DNA of 64,000 nucleotides, from contig NC_067208.1 of the NCBI RefSeq assembly GCF_026262505.1, positions 13,463,962 through 13,527,961 on the forward strand. The letters run 5' to 3'. The translations under genes and the position numbers were made by a program. Below are positions 52,900-62,690 of this stretch, one piece after another (positions within the stretch are counted from its first letter, which is position 1; every line of letters starts with the position of its first letter). Under the pieces are notes generated by a model, which saw only the letters and a program-made list of their open reading frames with translations, made no database searches and was not told the origin of the DNA. Source of the DNA: Trichomonas vaginalis G3 (lineage: Eukaryota; Parabasalia; Trichomonadida; Trichomonadidae).

Positions 52900-54510
52900 A
52901 AATGTACGCCGCTCAGAATATACGCCAACAGTTTTGGATGCCATGAACGGAAATGTTTTCCGAATGGTATACGAATGCGACAATGCCATTAGAAGGTCAG
53001 AAATAGTTCCTGGAACTTACGAATATACAACTGCTGTTTCTTATGGAAACGTAGGTGAGTTTGGAGAAGGTTCTTCAACAACAGTAGATATTGCTTGCGA
53101 CAGGTTTCATATTATTTCTATTGACAACTCATTCTTATACGTGGAACAAGACATTGAAATAAAACCTTCTGCCAAGTTGTCTGACAAAAAGTTGCAATGG
53201 AATTTTCTATGTCGGATACCAATATGCTCCAGAAGTTTTCATGGGATATAAGATATATTCTAACTCTGACTTAGTTCAAACAGTAACATGGGCAAACTAT
53301 GAATGGTTCGCTTTGAGAAACTCAGTACAACCACAAGCTAGAGAACAAACAGACCAGTATGCAAATATTGAGAAAATAAGAAGACTTGACCCTAACGTTC
53401 CAGGAGTTTATGTTAACCTTTCTGGACAAACTGCAGCAGCAGTAACCAAAGTAAAACTGAAACTTAGAGTTCCTTTGTCATCTTTCCTCATCTTCAGGTT
53501 TTTAAGATACTTGCCAAACTGGGCAGGAAAAAATTTCTATCGAACTTACTCCAAGCAAAAATAACTTAGTCATTGCACCAACACAAGACCCATTCACTAT
53601 TACAGACGTAAAGGGAACAAATCAAACATCATTCGCCGAATTTTTGCAAAGACAAAGTTGACTTAGACTTTGGTTTCTCAAACTTCAACAATGAAGTAAA
53701 CTATTATTTCAATGCTGCTGGAACTGCTTGGGACCCAGTTAAGTTCACATGCGAAAAGTTTGAATGCAAGAGAATAGAAAGCAGACTTGCAGTCTATATG
53801 TTGGACCCAGATATTTCAAATGCTTTAGCTGCCAAATATATTGCAGTTCCACTTATGTTCCCTATACACCAATATCTGTCAAAGACTTTGCAGGTGAAGT
53901 TGGAAACCAAAGTGCTGACCCAGGTGCAAGAACAGATATTGCTTTAACAACTGCAATGAAACATGCAGATACTATGTTTGTACTGTTCAGACGAACTATA
54001 AATGACTATTCTTGTTTCTACAACCCCGGTATTAAATATCATATAAACATAGATGGCAAATATTATCCAAGAGAAGAATATTCTACAGTTGAAGGATATG
54101 AGCGTCATACAACTTGACATTAGATGCTATGAACTTTAACAACAACTTCACAACAACCATTAACCCTGAAATGCAAAGTTCTATTATGCCATATGTGAAA
54201 GTATGGACTCATACAGAGAGGTCAAAAAACTCAATATACAAATGGAGACCGTTCAAACTTTTTGGCTTGGCATTCCATTTGCTGACTCAGAAGACTTTAT
54301 GGGTGGTATTTTCAACTGTTGGTACTGTACAAATACAATATACTGGTGACAGAGACGGTCCAGATGAACTGAGAGCAAAGAGTTTACAAACCAATAGCAC
54401 TTTTTCACGGAAGATGCTCTTTTGAAGATTCGTTCGATGAAACTGCTGGGGCTCCTCAGATTGGCATAACGACAGCTTCCATCGAGCAGATTTTGGCAGC
54501 AGGTCAGTAA
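52900..54510 (+). other. Polinton part: major capsid protein candidate region (broken)
   Basis: Beta-rich sequence of the size expected for a double-jelly-roll major capsid protein. It has aromatic-rich strands (TVTWANYEWFALRNSVQPQA) and a QYANIEKIRRLDPNVPGVYV stretch like the inter-jelly-roll region of Polinton capsids. It precedes the minor-capsid candidate in the usual morphogenetic cluster. Assignment is by context and general character. The copy is broken. Confidence 0.5.
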
Positions 54511-55655
54511 GTTGTTCTTGAACTGACTTCTCTCCGTCAAATATTGACAGTACGCCAGTTTTGACATAATATTGTAAGATAAACTTACCTTTAGAAATAT
54601 CTGTAAGTTTTGTTGTTATATTTTTGTCAACGTCAAGAACTTTCACCATTTCAGTTTATACCAACTTTCTTTGCTTTATGGAAATATTTTGGTTCAGCAA
54701 ATATTGCTATTCTATAACATTTACCATTGTTTGATAAAGAACTATTCTGTCAATGTATTTGTATTGTTTGTGTGTGTAAACTTTGTTCTGCTTCAATTCG
54801 AAGAGATACTCGAATACGTCCATCTTTTATTCTAAGTAAAATGTCATTTCCGAAAAATAGAAGCGTGAGTGTTTCAAAAGGTTTAATGGCGGTGGCAGAT
54901 GTGAAGTTAAATTCACCAACTCAAACAAACAATCAAAGTGTTGTTGTCAATGTCAAAGACAGAGATGTTGAAGTGGAAACCATACGAGGACGAAGATGGT
55001 ATAACAATTGTTCCTGTAAAAGAACCAACATATCCTGAAGTTAGCAGAGACTTAAGTTCTGTTGCAGATATTCGAAACGACTACCAACAACTGAAAGACA
55101 AACTTCAAACTCAGGAGAAGATTTGTCAAGCTTAAGTATAATGTTAAACTTGGTCGAACACAAACCCTGTAAAAGTGAACTCATATGTCATTGCACCTCA
55201 TGAAGTTTTGAAAGAACTATTGAAACTTTTGACAGAGGCAGACGATATAAACATCAAAGAAATAGAACCCGACATTAGTTGCTGTGGTGTTTCATATAAT
55301 GTCATTGACAAGATATACGTTATGAAAGGAGGTGAAACGTTGAACTTAAAGTATAGTTTCCCAGACGTCATAAAAATATTTGACGACCACAACATTTCAT
55401 TAAAATTTATTTGCTAAGTAAAAAATGTCAAAACTTCTTGAAAGATGTTTGAAGAAAAATAATATAGACTTTATTTCATTGTAAAGGACTTTACACACTT
55501 TGAACGATATGAAAGTCCCTGTTTTGTTTGTTCGTGTAGACAAAGGAAAGTTCTATGTCTTTACAAAATATTTGAACTTCTTAGACAGAGAACTTCAAGA
55601 AACGCCATGTGAAAGTTTAGATGAAGTTCTTCTCCACTTTCAGAAAAACTTTTAA
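54511..55655. other. Polinton part: cluster of small genes between capsid genes
   Basis: Contains a short minus-strand frame ending against the capsid region (start near 54,649, VKVLDVDKNITTKLTDI). Small plus-strand frames follow (near 54,841-55,135, 55,175-55,417 and 55,509-55,655), encoding acidic or mixed proteins of about 48-100 residues. No family recognised; they may be accessory virion or regulatory proteins. Confidence 0.4.
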
Positions 55656-55665
55656 ATATATATAA

Positions 55666-56292
55666 ATGGCAGAAGACATAATGGTTTATACTATTACGAC
55701 TAAAAACCCTGAGTCATATAATTCTATAACAACAAACTTACAAAGTCCTCAAGGACGGTATTGTAAACTAACTTTAAACACAATGACGACTAAAGCCTGT
55801 TTTGCTCTTTTGACACCAGAAGACTTTATTGTTGTGAATGGTAAAAAATACTCCTTTGAAGATACTTACTCAGATATACCACCAACAGGTTTTGTTGACT
55901 TATTTAATACTTTAAGTACGGGTGTAACATGTGCTGCAACTAGAGCAGGTTTCATTATGTTTGGATGTCCGACTGAGTTTACTATAAACGATATGAGCTA
56001 TAATACAAAACTTATTTCTGGTTTTTACTACCAACAGTTTCCTATAACAGGAAAAGGTGTCATACAAGGAATGTCTATTCCATTGACATTAAGCACACCA
56101 ATCTTATATATTGTTTCAAACTTAGGTTCAAAGTGTTATTCGAATGTCGACAGAAACTATTATGACCAAAAGATACTTATGCGTATAAACAATACTTTCT
56201 CTGCTGGTTTGCCTATTGTTCATTCGAATGCAGAATTTTTCAACCTTAGTGAACTCAAACACTTTGGCAAGTATAACGTTGACATTAGTTGA
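55666..56292 (+). CDS. Polinton part: minor capsid (penton) protein candidate
   Basis: About 208 residues, beta-rich, with repeated short strands (YCKLTLNTMTTKACFALLTP, FIVVNGKKYSF, GVIQGMSIPLTLSTPILYIV) compatible with a single jelly roll. It lies directly downstream of the capsid region, the usual place for the penton gene. It begins at an ATG after an AT-rich leader (TTTAAATATATATAA). A Gln-rich short frame follows (to about 56,464). Assignment is by position and fold impression. Confidence 0.4.
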   Translation: MAEDIMVYTITTKNPESYNSITTNLQSPQGRYCKLTLNTMTTKACFALLTPEDFIVVNGKKYSFEDTYSDIPPTGFVDLFNTLSTGVTCAATRAGFIMFGCPTEFTINDMSYNTKLISGFYYQQFPITGKGVIQGMSIPLTLSTPILYIVSNLGSKCYSNVDRNYYDQKILMRINNTFSAGLPIVHSNAEFFNLSELKHFGKYNVDIS

Positions 56293-56490
56293 CGCAAACT
56301 TTGTTCCTGTAAAACTTTTATGTCCTATGTATTTGTCAATGACGGCAGAAAGTTTCGAATTGGAAGATGCAACTGGTGAAAGTATTGTATTACAAGAACA
56401 ACTTCAACAACAAATAGCTCAAGAACAACAAATGCAACAAATGCAACAACAAAGTCAAGAATAAAAAAATATTTTTTTTATTTTATAAAA

Positions 56491-56880
56491 ATGTACAGAA
56501 TAGATGTTTCAGATTTTTATGACTTCCAAGCATTCAGAAATATGTGTCCATTTAGAGACTATAACAAAGCAGTCGAGAATTTGAAACGTTTAGTCATTTA
56601 TGTTGACTCTGCCCCAGAATGTTATGTCATGAAAGAATGGGATGTTGTCTTTAACAAACCAAGAGCAACAATAGTGTCTGAGCAAGAATGTAGACAGAAA
56701 CTTAAGAAAATAAAAGTCGTACAAGTTGGCATGAAGATGTTAGATGTTTGGGATATCTTATTGTCAAAGTTAGAAGATTTTTCAGTTCGAGGTATAAAGT
56801 TCTATACACCTTCTCCAAACTTCTATTCTATCTTCACTGGATATAAATATGAACAAGTAGAATGGAAAGAAATATTATAG
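56491..56880 (+). CDS. Polinton part: 129-aa protein before the helicase
   Basis: Starts at ATG 56,491 after an A/T leader. It is rich in aromatic residues (VSDFYDFQAFRNMCPFRDYN) and overlaps the helicase frame by 19 nt, suggesting coupled expression. No domain recognised; it could be a replication accessory protein. Confidence 0.5.
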   Translation: MYRIDVSDFYDFQAFRNMCPFRDYNKAVENLKRLVIYVDSAPECYVMKEWDVVFNKPRATIVSEQECRQKLKKIKVVQVGMKMLDVWDILLSKLEDFSVRGIKFYTPSPNFYSIFTGYKYEQVEWKEIL

Positions 56881-57725
56881 AAGCTTGGTTAGACCATGTC
56901 AAAGAAATTATATGCAATGGAAACGAAAGAGTCTATGAGTATATCTTATGTTGGTTTGCAAACATCTTACAACATCCAAGTGCTAAAAATGAAACTGCTC
57001 TCATTATAATTGGAAAACAAGGAACTGGTAAGAACACATTCTTTACAGATATTTTGTGCAAACTGTTAGAAGGCTATTCGAACCCGAATATGACAAACTT
57101 AGAAAACATCTGTGGCAAGTTTAACTCCTCAATAGAGAATATGAAACTTATAGTTTGCAATGAACTTCAAAGTATAGATACAACAAAAGTTTTGAACTCA
57201 GATGCTTTGAAGAGTCTTATAACAGACAAAGTTGGAGTTGTTGAAAGAAAATATAAAGACCAAAGAGTTTGTGAAAATGTTGCAAACTTCATTATGGTTT
57301 CAAACAATTCTGTTCCGATGAAGTTAGAAAGTTCTGACAGAAGATATGTAGTTGTCAGAACGTCAGATTCTCATATGCAAGATACAGAATATTTTGACGA
57401 CTTAGCAGAAACTTTGACATCTGACTTTTACAACCACTTGTTCTCATATTTTATGACATTAGATATTTCAAAGTTCAATCCAAGACAAATTCCACATACC
57501 GAAGAGAGACAAACATTGTTAGAAGCAAACAAGAGTGTATATGAACTGTTCATAGATGAAACTGACTTTGAGTGTTTAGATGAAAGGTCATTGTACGATT
57601 CGTATAAACAATATTGTCAAGAATATGGTTATATGACAGCGTCTAAACGAACATTCTTGGCAAATGTCAAAAGTCTTTTAGACGTACAGAATGGTGTATA
57701 TACAAAGAAAATTTTTTATGAGTAA
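56862..57725 (+). CDS. Polinton part: D5-like superfamily 3 helicase, 287 aa
   Basis: Walker A GKQGTGKN (about residues 48-55), Walker B-like LIVCNEL (about 95-101), motif C FIMVSNN and the downstream SDRRY with its arginine finger identify an SF3 helicase of the poxvirus D5/DUF5906 kind. Such hexameric helicases unwind DNA in replication of large DNA viruses, virophages and Polinton-like viruses. No primase domain is fused at the N-terminus. It looks whole. A stand-alone SF3 helicase without a visible polymerase B is noteworthy for a Polinton-type element. Confidence 0.8.
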   Translation: MERNIIEAWLDHVKEIICNGNERVYEYILCWFANILQHPSAKNETALIIIGKQGTGKNTFFTDILCKLLEGYSNPNMTNLENICGKFNSSIENMKLIVCNELQSIDTTKVLNSDALKSLITDKVGVVERKYKDQRVCENVANFIMVSNNSVPMKLESSDRRYVVVRTSDSHMQDTEYFDDLAETLTSDFYNHLFSYFMTLDISKFNPRQIPHTEERQTLLEANKSVYELFIDETDFECLDERSLYDSYKQYCQEYGYMTASKRTFLANVKSLLDVQNGVYTKKIFYE

Positions 57726-57760
57726 ATTTAAAAAAAATATTTTTTTATCCGATAGAAAAG

Positions 57761-58190
57761 ATGGCAAAATTCATCTCAGTAAATAAGTACATGTCAGGAC
57801 TTAAAGAAGAACTAGACCCATTCACATATTTGAATGTTTACTTCTACCATTTTGAAAAGTCTTCATTCAGCAAAGTTTGGAACATCGAACCAGTTAAGTT
57901 TGCTATTGTGACTAAAAATGGTGCGAAATTTGAAGACTTAGACATAGAAGGTTTGTTAGCAGTCAAAGAAAGTTTTGACAGAAGGTTCTCAAACCTTAAA
58001 GAAGGCAAAGCATACAAACTTGTTATACCTTATGAACCAAAGAAAGCAGACGACTATGAATATTATGAGTCTAAAGTTGTAGAAGTTCAAGGTAAATTGG
58101 GTAAAAAGATTTTAGAGTCTAAGCCAGTGTTTACTCCTAAAGAGGAAGAGAACATTGACATTGACCAGAAATGTTCTAAAAATAAAATTT
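57761..58190 (+). CDS. Polinton part: 140-aa-class protein, unknown
   Basis: ATG at 57,761 opens a protein of mixed strands and helices (YMSGLKEELDPFTYLNVYFY, KSSFSKVWNIEPVKFAIVTK) with an acidic C-terminus. The frame runs on to 58,330 through antisense sequence of the facing gene. It might be a single-strand DNA-binding protein by size and position beside the helicase, but that is only inference. Confidence 0.4.
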
Positions 58191-58195
58191 TATTT

Positions 58196-58648
58196 TTACA
58201 TGTCAAATTTCTTTTTCTCTGGAACTGGTTCAGGTTCTTTCTTCTCTTCTTCTACTTTCTTTTCTTTCTTTTCTTTCTTCTTCTTTTCTGGTGGAGTTAT
58301 GTCAAATTTCTCCGAACCATATTTATGTAAAAGTTCTTTGTCCTTTAATAGCTCATCTATTCTGTTTTCTATTTCATCTTCAAGAACAGCGCATGTGTCT
58401 TCTTTGCATTCTAAGAAGTTTTGTTGGACTTCATCTCTCCAAGAGGCGTCATCTCTGTCAACAAGTCTGTCATTGACAAATTTTAAGACTTCTCTGCTTA
58501 ATGTTTTATGGTTCTTGTCATATTCCCAGAAACAGAACTTTAGAACAAATTCCCCTTTCTTGTTTACACTATGTAAGATTTTATGGTCGACAGATGTTTT
58601 GCTGTCGAAAAGCTTGTCTCGAATATAGATAGCGAAATCGCTAGACAT
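58196..58648 (-). CDS. Polinton part: 150-aa protein with charged tail
   Basis: Convergent with the preceding gene. It has an ordered N-terminal half (SSDFAIYIRDKLFDSKTSVD; FCFWEYDKNHKTLSREVLKF) and an acidic helical middle, then a Lys/Glu/Pro-rich tail (PPEKKKKEKKEKK…). It is head-to-head with the packaging ATPase region, sharing its upstream DNA. Unknown family. Confidence 0.45.
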   Translation of the reverse strand: MSSDFAIYIRDKLFDSKTSVDHKILHSVNKKGEFVLKFCFWEYDKNHKTLSREVLKFVNDRLVDRDDASWRDEVQQNFLECKEDTCAVLEDEIENRIDELLKDKELLHKYGSEKFDITPPEKKKKEKKEKKVEEEKKEPEPVPEKKKFDM

Positions 58649-58687
58649 TTTCTAAAAGATAAAAATTTTAATTTTTCTAAAAATATG

Positions 58688-59558
58688 TTAGAAAAAAAGT
58701 TTGCTGACATTGACAAGAAATTTGAGAATGTTTTAAACAAGAACAAGAGGAAGTTAGAAAATGCTCAGATAAAGCCTATACATGACAAGTTCTTATTTGC
58801 TCAGAATGGTATAACAGGTCTAATTGCACCACCTGGGTCGGGTAAGACTTTCACTTATCTTAAAATGGCTGCACAACAACAAGAACTAGATGAGAAGAAC
58901 CCATTCTATGAGTTAGTTGTCATTTGTAGTACTTCTGGTCAATTTGACCAAACCGTCAATTCGTTCAAAGATATTAAAGAAGTCTAAGTTAGTATGTATA
59001 AAAGACTCTGAGTTGTTAGATTGGATAAAGAAGTACCAAAGAAGAGTTTTGAAGTATAATGCTATAAATGAGTATATAAATTCTAAGTTTAAAGACCCAA
59101 ATGAGGAAATGCAGAGAATATTAGACAAACACCACTTCAGAAACAAACAGAAAGAGATAGAATACATTTCGAAGAAATTGCAATCTTACGATTGGAAGAC
59201 TTACCCTCATAGATGTCTTCTTATCTTAGATGACTTTGCTTCTCATCCTTTGCTTAAGAATAGAGAACAAGATATGTGTCGAATTCTTAAGAAGCTCAGA
59301 CACTTTAACATCTCAGTTGTCATTTGTGTACAGACAGCAAAGAGTTTAAGTAAGGATGTAAAGAGAATACTTACTGACATTGTACTTTTCCCCGGATTGT
59401 CCGAAGACGATTTCATGGAACTTATGAAAGAGTCCATGGCAGGTAAGTTTGACAGATATGAACTATGGGAGAAGTACAAAGTCATACAAGACCCTCATAC
59501 TTCTTTCAGAATTCATATCTATGCGAACAAAGTTCAAATTGTAAAAAGTCAAGCTTGA
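58688..59558 (+). other. Polinton part: A32/FtsK-type packaging ATPase region (broken)
   Basis: Shows the P-loop PPGSGKT in the context GLIAPPGSGKTFTYLKMA and a Walker B-like CLLILDDFAS, followed by a conserved Thr/Gln sensor region (VVICVQTAKSLSKDV). This is the genome-packaging ATPase that is a core Polinton and viral gene. The region is broken in this copy. Confidence 0.65.
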
Positions 59559-59669
59559 AAAATCTAAGTGTTTAGTCTTAGTAAGTAAGTCTGTTGTGGT
59601 GCTGGGGCTGTCGGTTCTTCTGGCTTTGGAAGGCATTCAGGAAGAGGAACGTCAGTCATCCGTTTGTGT

Positions 59670-60040
59670 CCTGTCGGAAGGAAAAATTTTTCCTGTCGGA
59701 TGGAAGAGTTCTTCCTGTCGGAAGGAAAATTTTTTCCTGTCGGATGGAAAAATTTTTCCTGTCGGATGGAAAATTTTTTTCTGAAGTTCGACCAAAAAGT
59801 TCTCAATTTTCGAAAATTTGAATGGTTTACGGACGGACAACTGGAAAAATTTTTCCTGTCGGATGGAAAAATTTTTCCTGTCGGAAGGAAAATTTTTTCC
59901 TGTCGGATGGAAGAGTTCTTCCTGTCGGAAGGAAAATTTTTTCCTGTCAGATGGAAGAGTTCTTCCTGTCGGAATGAAAATTTTTTCCTGTCGGAAGGAA
60001 AAATTTTTCCTGTCGGATGGAAGGACTCGGAATGCCAGAA
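59670..60040. repeat. 21-bp tandem repeat array, about 17 units
   Basis: Units resembling TTCCTGTCGGATGGAAAAATT vary mainly at (T/A)GGAA and AAA(A/G)AGTTC, with one non-repeat interruption (about 59,775-59,845). Because 21 is a multiple of three, several frames stay open on both strands; those frames are repeat artefacts. Confidence 0.8.
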
Positions 60041-60115
60041 GGATTTGACGAGGCAATTTACCTAATTGAGCTACTTGAGCCATCTGAAGTCAAGCTTGAA
60101 AAATAAAGAGTTCAT

Positions 60116-60919
60116 TTACTCTGCTTGTTTGAAGTTGTCAAAATACTCTGTTATTTTTTCTTTCAGTAGCGGTAAGTCTTCTTTGAAGGTAAAAATTGTA
60201 CAACCTTTCATATCATAGTGTGTTTGAGGTAACGTATCTTGAACTATTTGTTTCACATCTTCATTCGGTGTCATTGAAATCGGTAAGTTTTCGCGATAGA
60301 ACCAATTTCTGTCAGATTTGTAAATCTTAGCAAGGTCGTAAAAGCTTTTGTTGTTTCTTCTGACTAAATGCAACATAACCATATCTCTGTCTTCTTCTTT
60401 CTCCAACTCTTCAGTATAAATCATATACTTATAGTTCTTTTCCTTTCCTTTTGGTACCGAACGTGGTATTCTTTTCTGAATGCTTTTGTCTTTTGCTTCA
60501 AGCTTGTTTTCCATCTCTTCACGTTCTTGTCTATGAATTTCGTCAAGAAGTCTGTAAATATTCCAAGCATAACGAGGCGAAGCCCACATTGCAACAGCAT
60601 TTACAAGAAGTCTATGTACATAATATCCTCTCAAACCGTTTGGCAATTTTTCACGATTTTCATAGAGTTTTGGCGACCCAGAAAAAAGTCGGTCTCGCTG
60701 TGCTTCGCTCAAAAGTTCAATAGTGCTTTGGTTCCTAAACCAGTCTTTAGGAAGCTTAGTATCTGGAGCATAACATGCTGTCAAAATACTTTGCATCTGG
60801 TACATATCGTCTTTGACCGAACGAATGAGACGGAGTTGTTTGTTATACTGTATGTACTCGTATTCTTCATTTATGGCTTCATGAACGATAGCAGTTGTTG
60901 TGTTCTCTGTTGTTGACAT
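60116..60919 (-). CDS. Polinton part: 267-aa protein, unknown
   Basis: ATG at 60,919 (MSTTEN) is preferred over further-upstream non-ATG codons because it directly follows the shared AT-rich leader. The protein is helical and basic, with phrases QTDP-less but distinctive: NGLRGYYVHRLLVNAVAMWA, RRNNKSFYDLAKIYKSDRNW, and a C-terminal TIFTFKEDLPLLKEKITEYF. No catalytic motif recognised. It looks whole. Confidence 0.5.
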   Translation of the reverse strand: MSTTENTTTAIVHEAINEEYEYIQYNKQLRLIRSVKDDMYQMQSILTACYAPDTKLPKDWFRNQSTIELLSEAQRDRLFSGSPKLYENREKLPNGLRGYYVHRLLVNAVAMWASPRYAWNIYRLLDEIHRQEREEMENKLEAKDKSIQKRIPRSVPKGKEKNYKYMIYTEELEKEEDRDMVMLHLVRRNNKSFYDLAKIYKSDRNWFYRENLPISMTPNEDVKQIVQDTLPQTHYDMKGCTIFTFKEDLPLLKEKITEYFDNFKQAE

Positions 60920-60985
60920 ATCTGTCTTTACATACAAAATAAAAAAATAAATAAAAATAAAACTAACTTTATTTTTTCTGTCTTA
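60920..60985 (-). promoter_or_regulatory. Shared AT-rich leader, copy 1
   Basis: Directly before ATG 60,919. Reads AATAAAGTTAGTTTTATTTT, then an A/T tract, then ATTTTGTATGTAA and a short GACAG(A/T)-type stretch to ATG. It is nearly identical to the sequences before 62,166 and 63,618. Confidence 0.6.
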
Positions 60986-60998
60986 AGGAAACTCATGA

Positions 60999-61104
60999 TT
61001 TTCATAGAGTTTTGGCGACTACGTTTTTTTACCTACTCGCTGTTCTTCACTGTTTTCATAGAGTTTTGGCGACTGGGGTTTTTTACCTACTCGCTGTTCT
61101 TCAT
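60999..61104. repeat. 54-bp tandem duplication derived from gene sequence
   Basis: Two units beginning TTTTCATAGAGTTTTGGCGA and ending TACTCGCTGTTCTTCA. The first 25 bases also occur inside the neighbouring gene (near 60,657-60,681), so the array was apparently seeded from it. Confidence 0.7.
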
Positions 61105-61133
61105 GATTTTCGTACGGAATTCAGCAAAAATAT

Positions 61134-61188
61134 AATTTAGGGTAGAAGGTTAGATCTAACCTCCTTTCTAACCTGTTTTTTTCACAAG
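61134..61188 (-). promoter_or_regulatory. Palindromic half-site array (GGTTA type), upstream of the 60,919 gene
   Basis: On the minus strand: GGTTAGAAAGGA then GGTTAGATCTAACC then TTCTACCC. Half-sites are 12 nt apart around the GATC core, pointing toward ATG 60,919 and separated from it by the 54-bp duplication. Confidence 0.55.
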
Positions 61189-61238
61189 CGTTTTACATGG
61201 TAAACGTTATTTTTACATTATGACACGAAGTGAAGGTT

Positions 61239-61510
61239 GACACTTCGTCAAAAAAATCCCTGAAATCATATCTTACATACAAAAAAATGAAAAAAATGAC
61301 ACTTTTTCATTAGATAACTGTTATTTTTTGACGAAGTGAACATTGACACTTCGTCAAAAAAATCCCTGAAATCATATCTTTTATACAAAAAAATACAAAA
61401 AATGACACTTTTTCATTAGATAACTGTTATTTTTTGACGAAGTGAACATTGACACTTCGTCAAAAAAATCCCTGAAATCATATCTTTTATACAAAAAAAT
61501 GAAAAAAATG
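61239..61510. repeat. 106-bp tandem repeat with hairpins, about 2.6 units
   Basis: GACACTTCGTCAAAAAAATC starts at 61,239, 61,345 and 61,451. Each junction forms a hairpin with 15-nt arms (TTTTTTGACGAAGTG and its complement) around AACATTGA, e.g. 61,324-61,361 and 61,430-61,467. Confidence 0.8.
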
Positions 61511-61558
61511 ACACTAACTTTATTTTCTGACTTTCACAAAAGACCAAAAATAAACGCT

Positions 61559-61990
61559 TTACATGTATTTTTCAGCAACTTCGTCAAATAATTTTATAGC
61601 TTTATCTATCTCATCTACTTCAAACGTTTCTTTACCTTTTATGGGAGCACCATACATTTTCTCAAAAACTTCAAGCAGTTCTGTTTCTGCAGCTCTCATA
61701 TCATTAACGAACACAACCTTGACTCTATTGACTGTACTGTCATATCTTTGAGTTATATTATATGTTCTTCCTATCTTATATCTCTTTGTATTGAAGTCCT
61801 TCGGTTTCTGAACGATGTAAAGTAAGCCTTCACTGCAACGTTCCGTATCGAATGAACCATATGTTATGAAGTTATATCCAACAACTGGGTCTAACCATAA
61901 CAAAACTATTGGTATAAGACTTTTGTCTATAAGATATGCTGCAGTTCCATAGAATTTTACCGATATCATAAGCTCAGGATTTCTTGTCAA
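61559..61990 (-). CDS. Polinton part: T5orf172/GIY-YIG-like protein, 143 aa
   Basis: The phrase GLLYIVQKPKDFNTKRYKIG RTYN matches the 'xYIlxx…yKIGxTxN' motif of T5orf172 and related GIY-YIG-type nuclease folds. It is followed by RYDSTVNRVKVVFVND, a Glu in RAAETELLEVFEKMY, and a terminal helix. These domains are common in large DNA viruses and mobile elements. Whether it cuts DNA is unknown. It overlaps the upstream small gene by 4 nt, suggesting coupled expression. Confidence 0.6.
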   Translation of the reverse strand: MTRNPELMISVKFYGTAAYLIDKSLIPIVLLWLDPVVGYNFITYGSFDTERCSEGLLYIVQKPKDFNTKRYKIGRTYNITQRYDSTVNRVKVVFVNDMRAAETELLEVFEKMYGAPIKGKETFEVDEIDKAIKLFDEVAEKYM

Positions 61991-62166
61991 AATTTTCTGA
62001 GTAGAAGCATTTCTAACCAGTCCTTTTTCTTTCCAGATGGAGATATAATGTCTGACAAAGAATATTTGTTGTATTTCTTTGAGTATCTTACGTTTAAATC
62101 ACCTATTCTAACCACTTTGGTGTCATTGTCTATCTTTCTAACTGTTTCAAACTCAATGTTTGTCAT
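61987..62166 (-). CDS. Polinton part: 59-aa small protein
   Basis: ATG at 62,166 (MTNIEF) directly follows the shared leader; an earlier ATG at 62,241 would force translation of that leader. Short, basic, with a KIDNDTKVVRIGDLNVRYSK segment. It overlaps the next gene by 4 nt. Unknown. Confidence 0.4.
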   Translation of the reverse strand: MTNIEFETVRKIDNDTKVVRIGDLNVRYSKKYNKYSLSDIISPSGKKKDWLEMLLLRKF

Positions 62167-62225
62167 TTCTGTTCTTACATACAAAATAAAAAAATAAATA
62201 AAAATAAAACTAACTTTATTTTTTA
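62167..62225 (-). promoter_or_regulatory. Shared AT-rich leader, copy 2
   Basis: Precedes ATG 62,166. It has the same AATAAAGTTAGTTTTATTTT, A/T tract and ATTTTGTATGTAAGA(A/C) order as copy 1. Confidence 0.6.
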
Positions 62226-62274
62226 TTTCGGGAAAACTCATGAAATTTGGTCATTTTTCAGCAAAAATAAAGTT

Positions 62275-62330
62275 TAGGTGAAGTGGTGCGATCTCACCTG
62301 TTTTTTCACCTCTTTTTTCACAAGCGTTTT
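62275..62330 (-). promoter_or_regulatory. Palindromic half-site array (GGTGA type), about 110 nt upstream of ATG 62,166
   Basis: On the minus strand: TTGTGAAAAAAGA, GGTGAAAAAACA, GGTGAGATCGCACC, ACTTCACC. It is almost the same sequence as 332-377, with one change in the palindrome (GATCGC for GATCTC). Confidence 0.6.
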
Positions 62331-62510
62331 ACATGAATTGTACGATGTATATTTGAAATCCTAAACAGTTTTGTAGCCTCTATTTCTTCTTTTAGTACAT
62401 CGAATGTTTTAACAATGCCGAAAGTTTCTTTATACTTCTTCTTGACGTCAGACAGAAGGAAATCTTCTGCTGTTGGATAGTTTTTGTCAAGACTTCATTG
62501 TAAATGACCA
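62331..62510 (-). other. Partial duplicate of the 3' end of the next gene
   Basis: Repeats the 3' end of the 62,683-63,618 gene (compare 62,692-62,855) at roughly 95% identity, beginning with the same ACAAGCGTTTTACATG. The duplicated tail carries its array along and indicates unequal exchange within the element. Confidence 0.7.
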
Positions 62511-62520
62511 AAAATATATT

Positions 62521-62690
62521 TTATGTTAGAATGTTAGATCTAACACGTTTTCTAACACGTTTTCTAACATGGTCTAAAACACACAAAACTCATGAAATTT
62601 CATACGGAATTCAGCAAAAATATATTTTATGTTAGAATGTTAGATCTAACACGTTTTCTAACACGTTTTCTCACATAACTATTTACAAGC
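62521..62690 (-). promoter_or_regulatory. Two tandem palindromic arrays (TGTTA type)
   Basis: On the minus strand, 62,573-62,521 and 62,690-62,634 each carry GTTAGAAAACGT repeats, then GTTAGATCTAAC, then ATTCTAAC. In the second, the outermost half-site is TGTGA. They lie between the duplicated gene tail and the 3' end of the full gene. Confidence 0.6.

Noticed and set aside
59564-60083. Long open frames on both strands
   Set aside because: Generated by the 21-bp tandem repeat; not genes.
61239-61510. CRISPR-like array
   Set aside because: Repeats are contiguous 106-bp tandem units without unique spacers, in a eukaryotic element.
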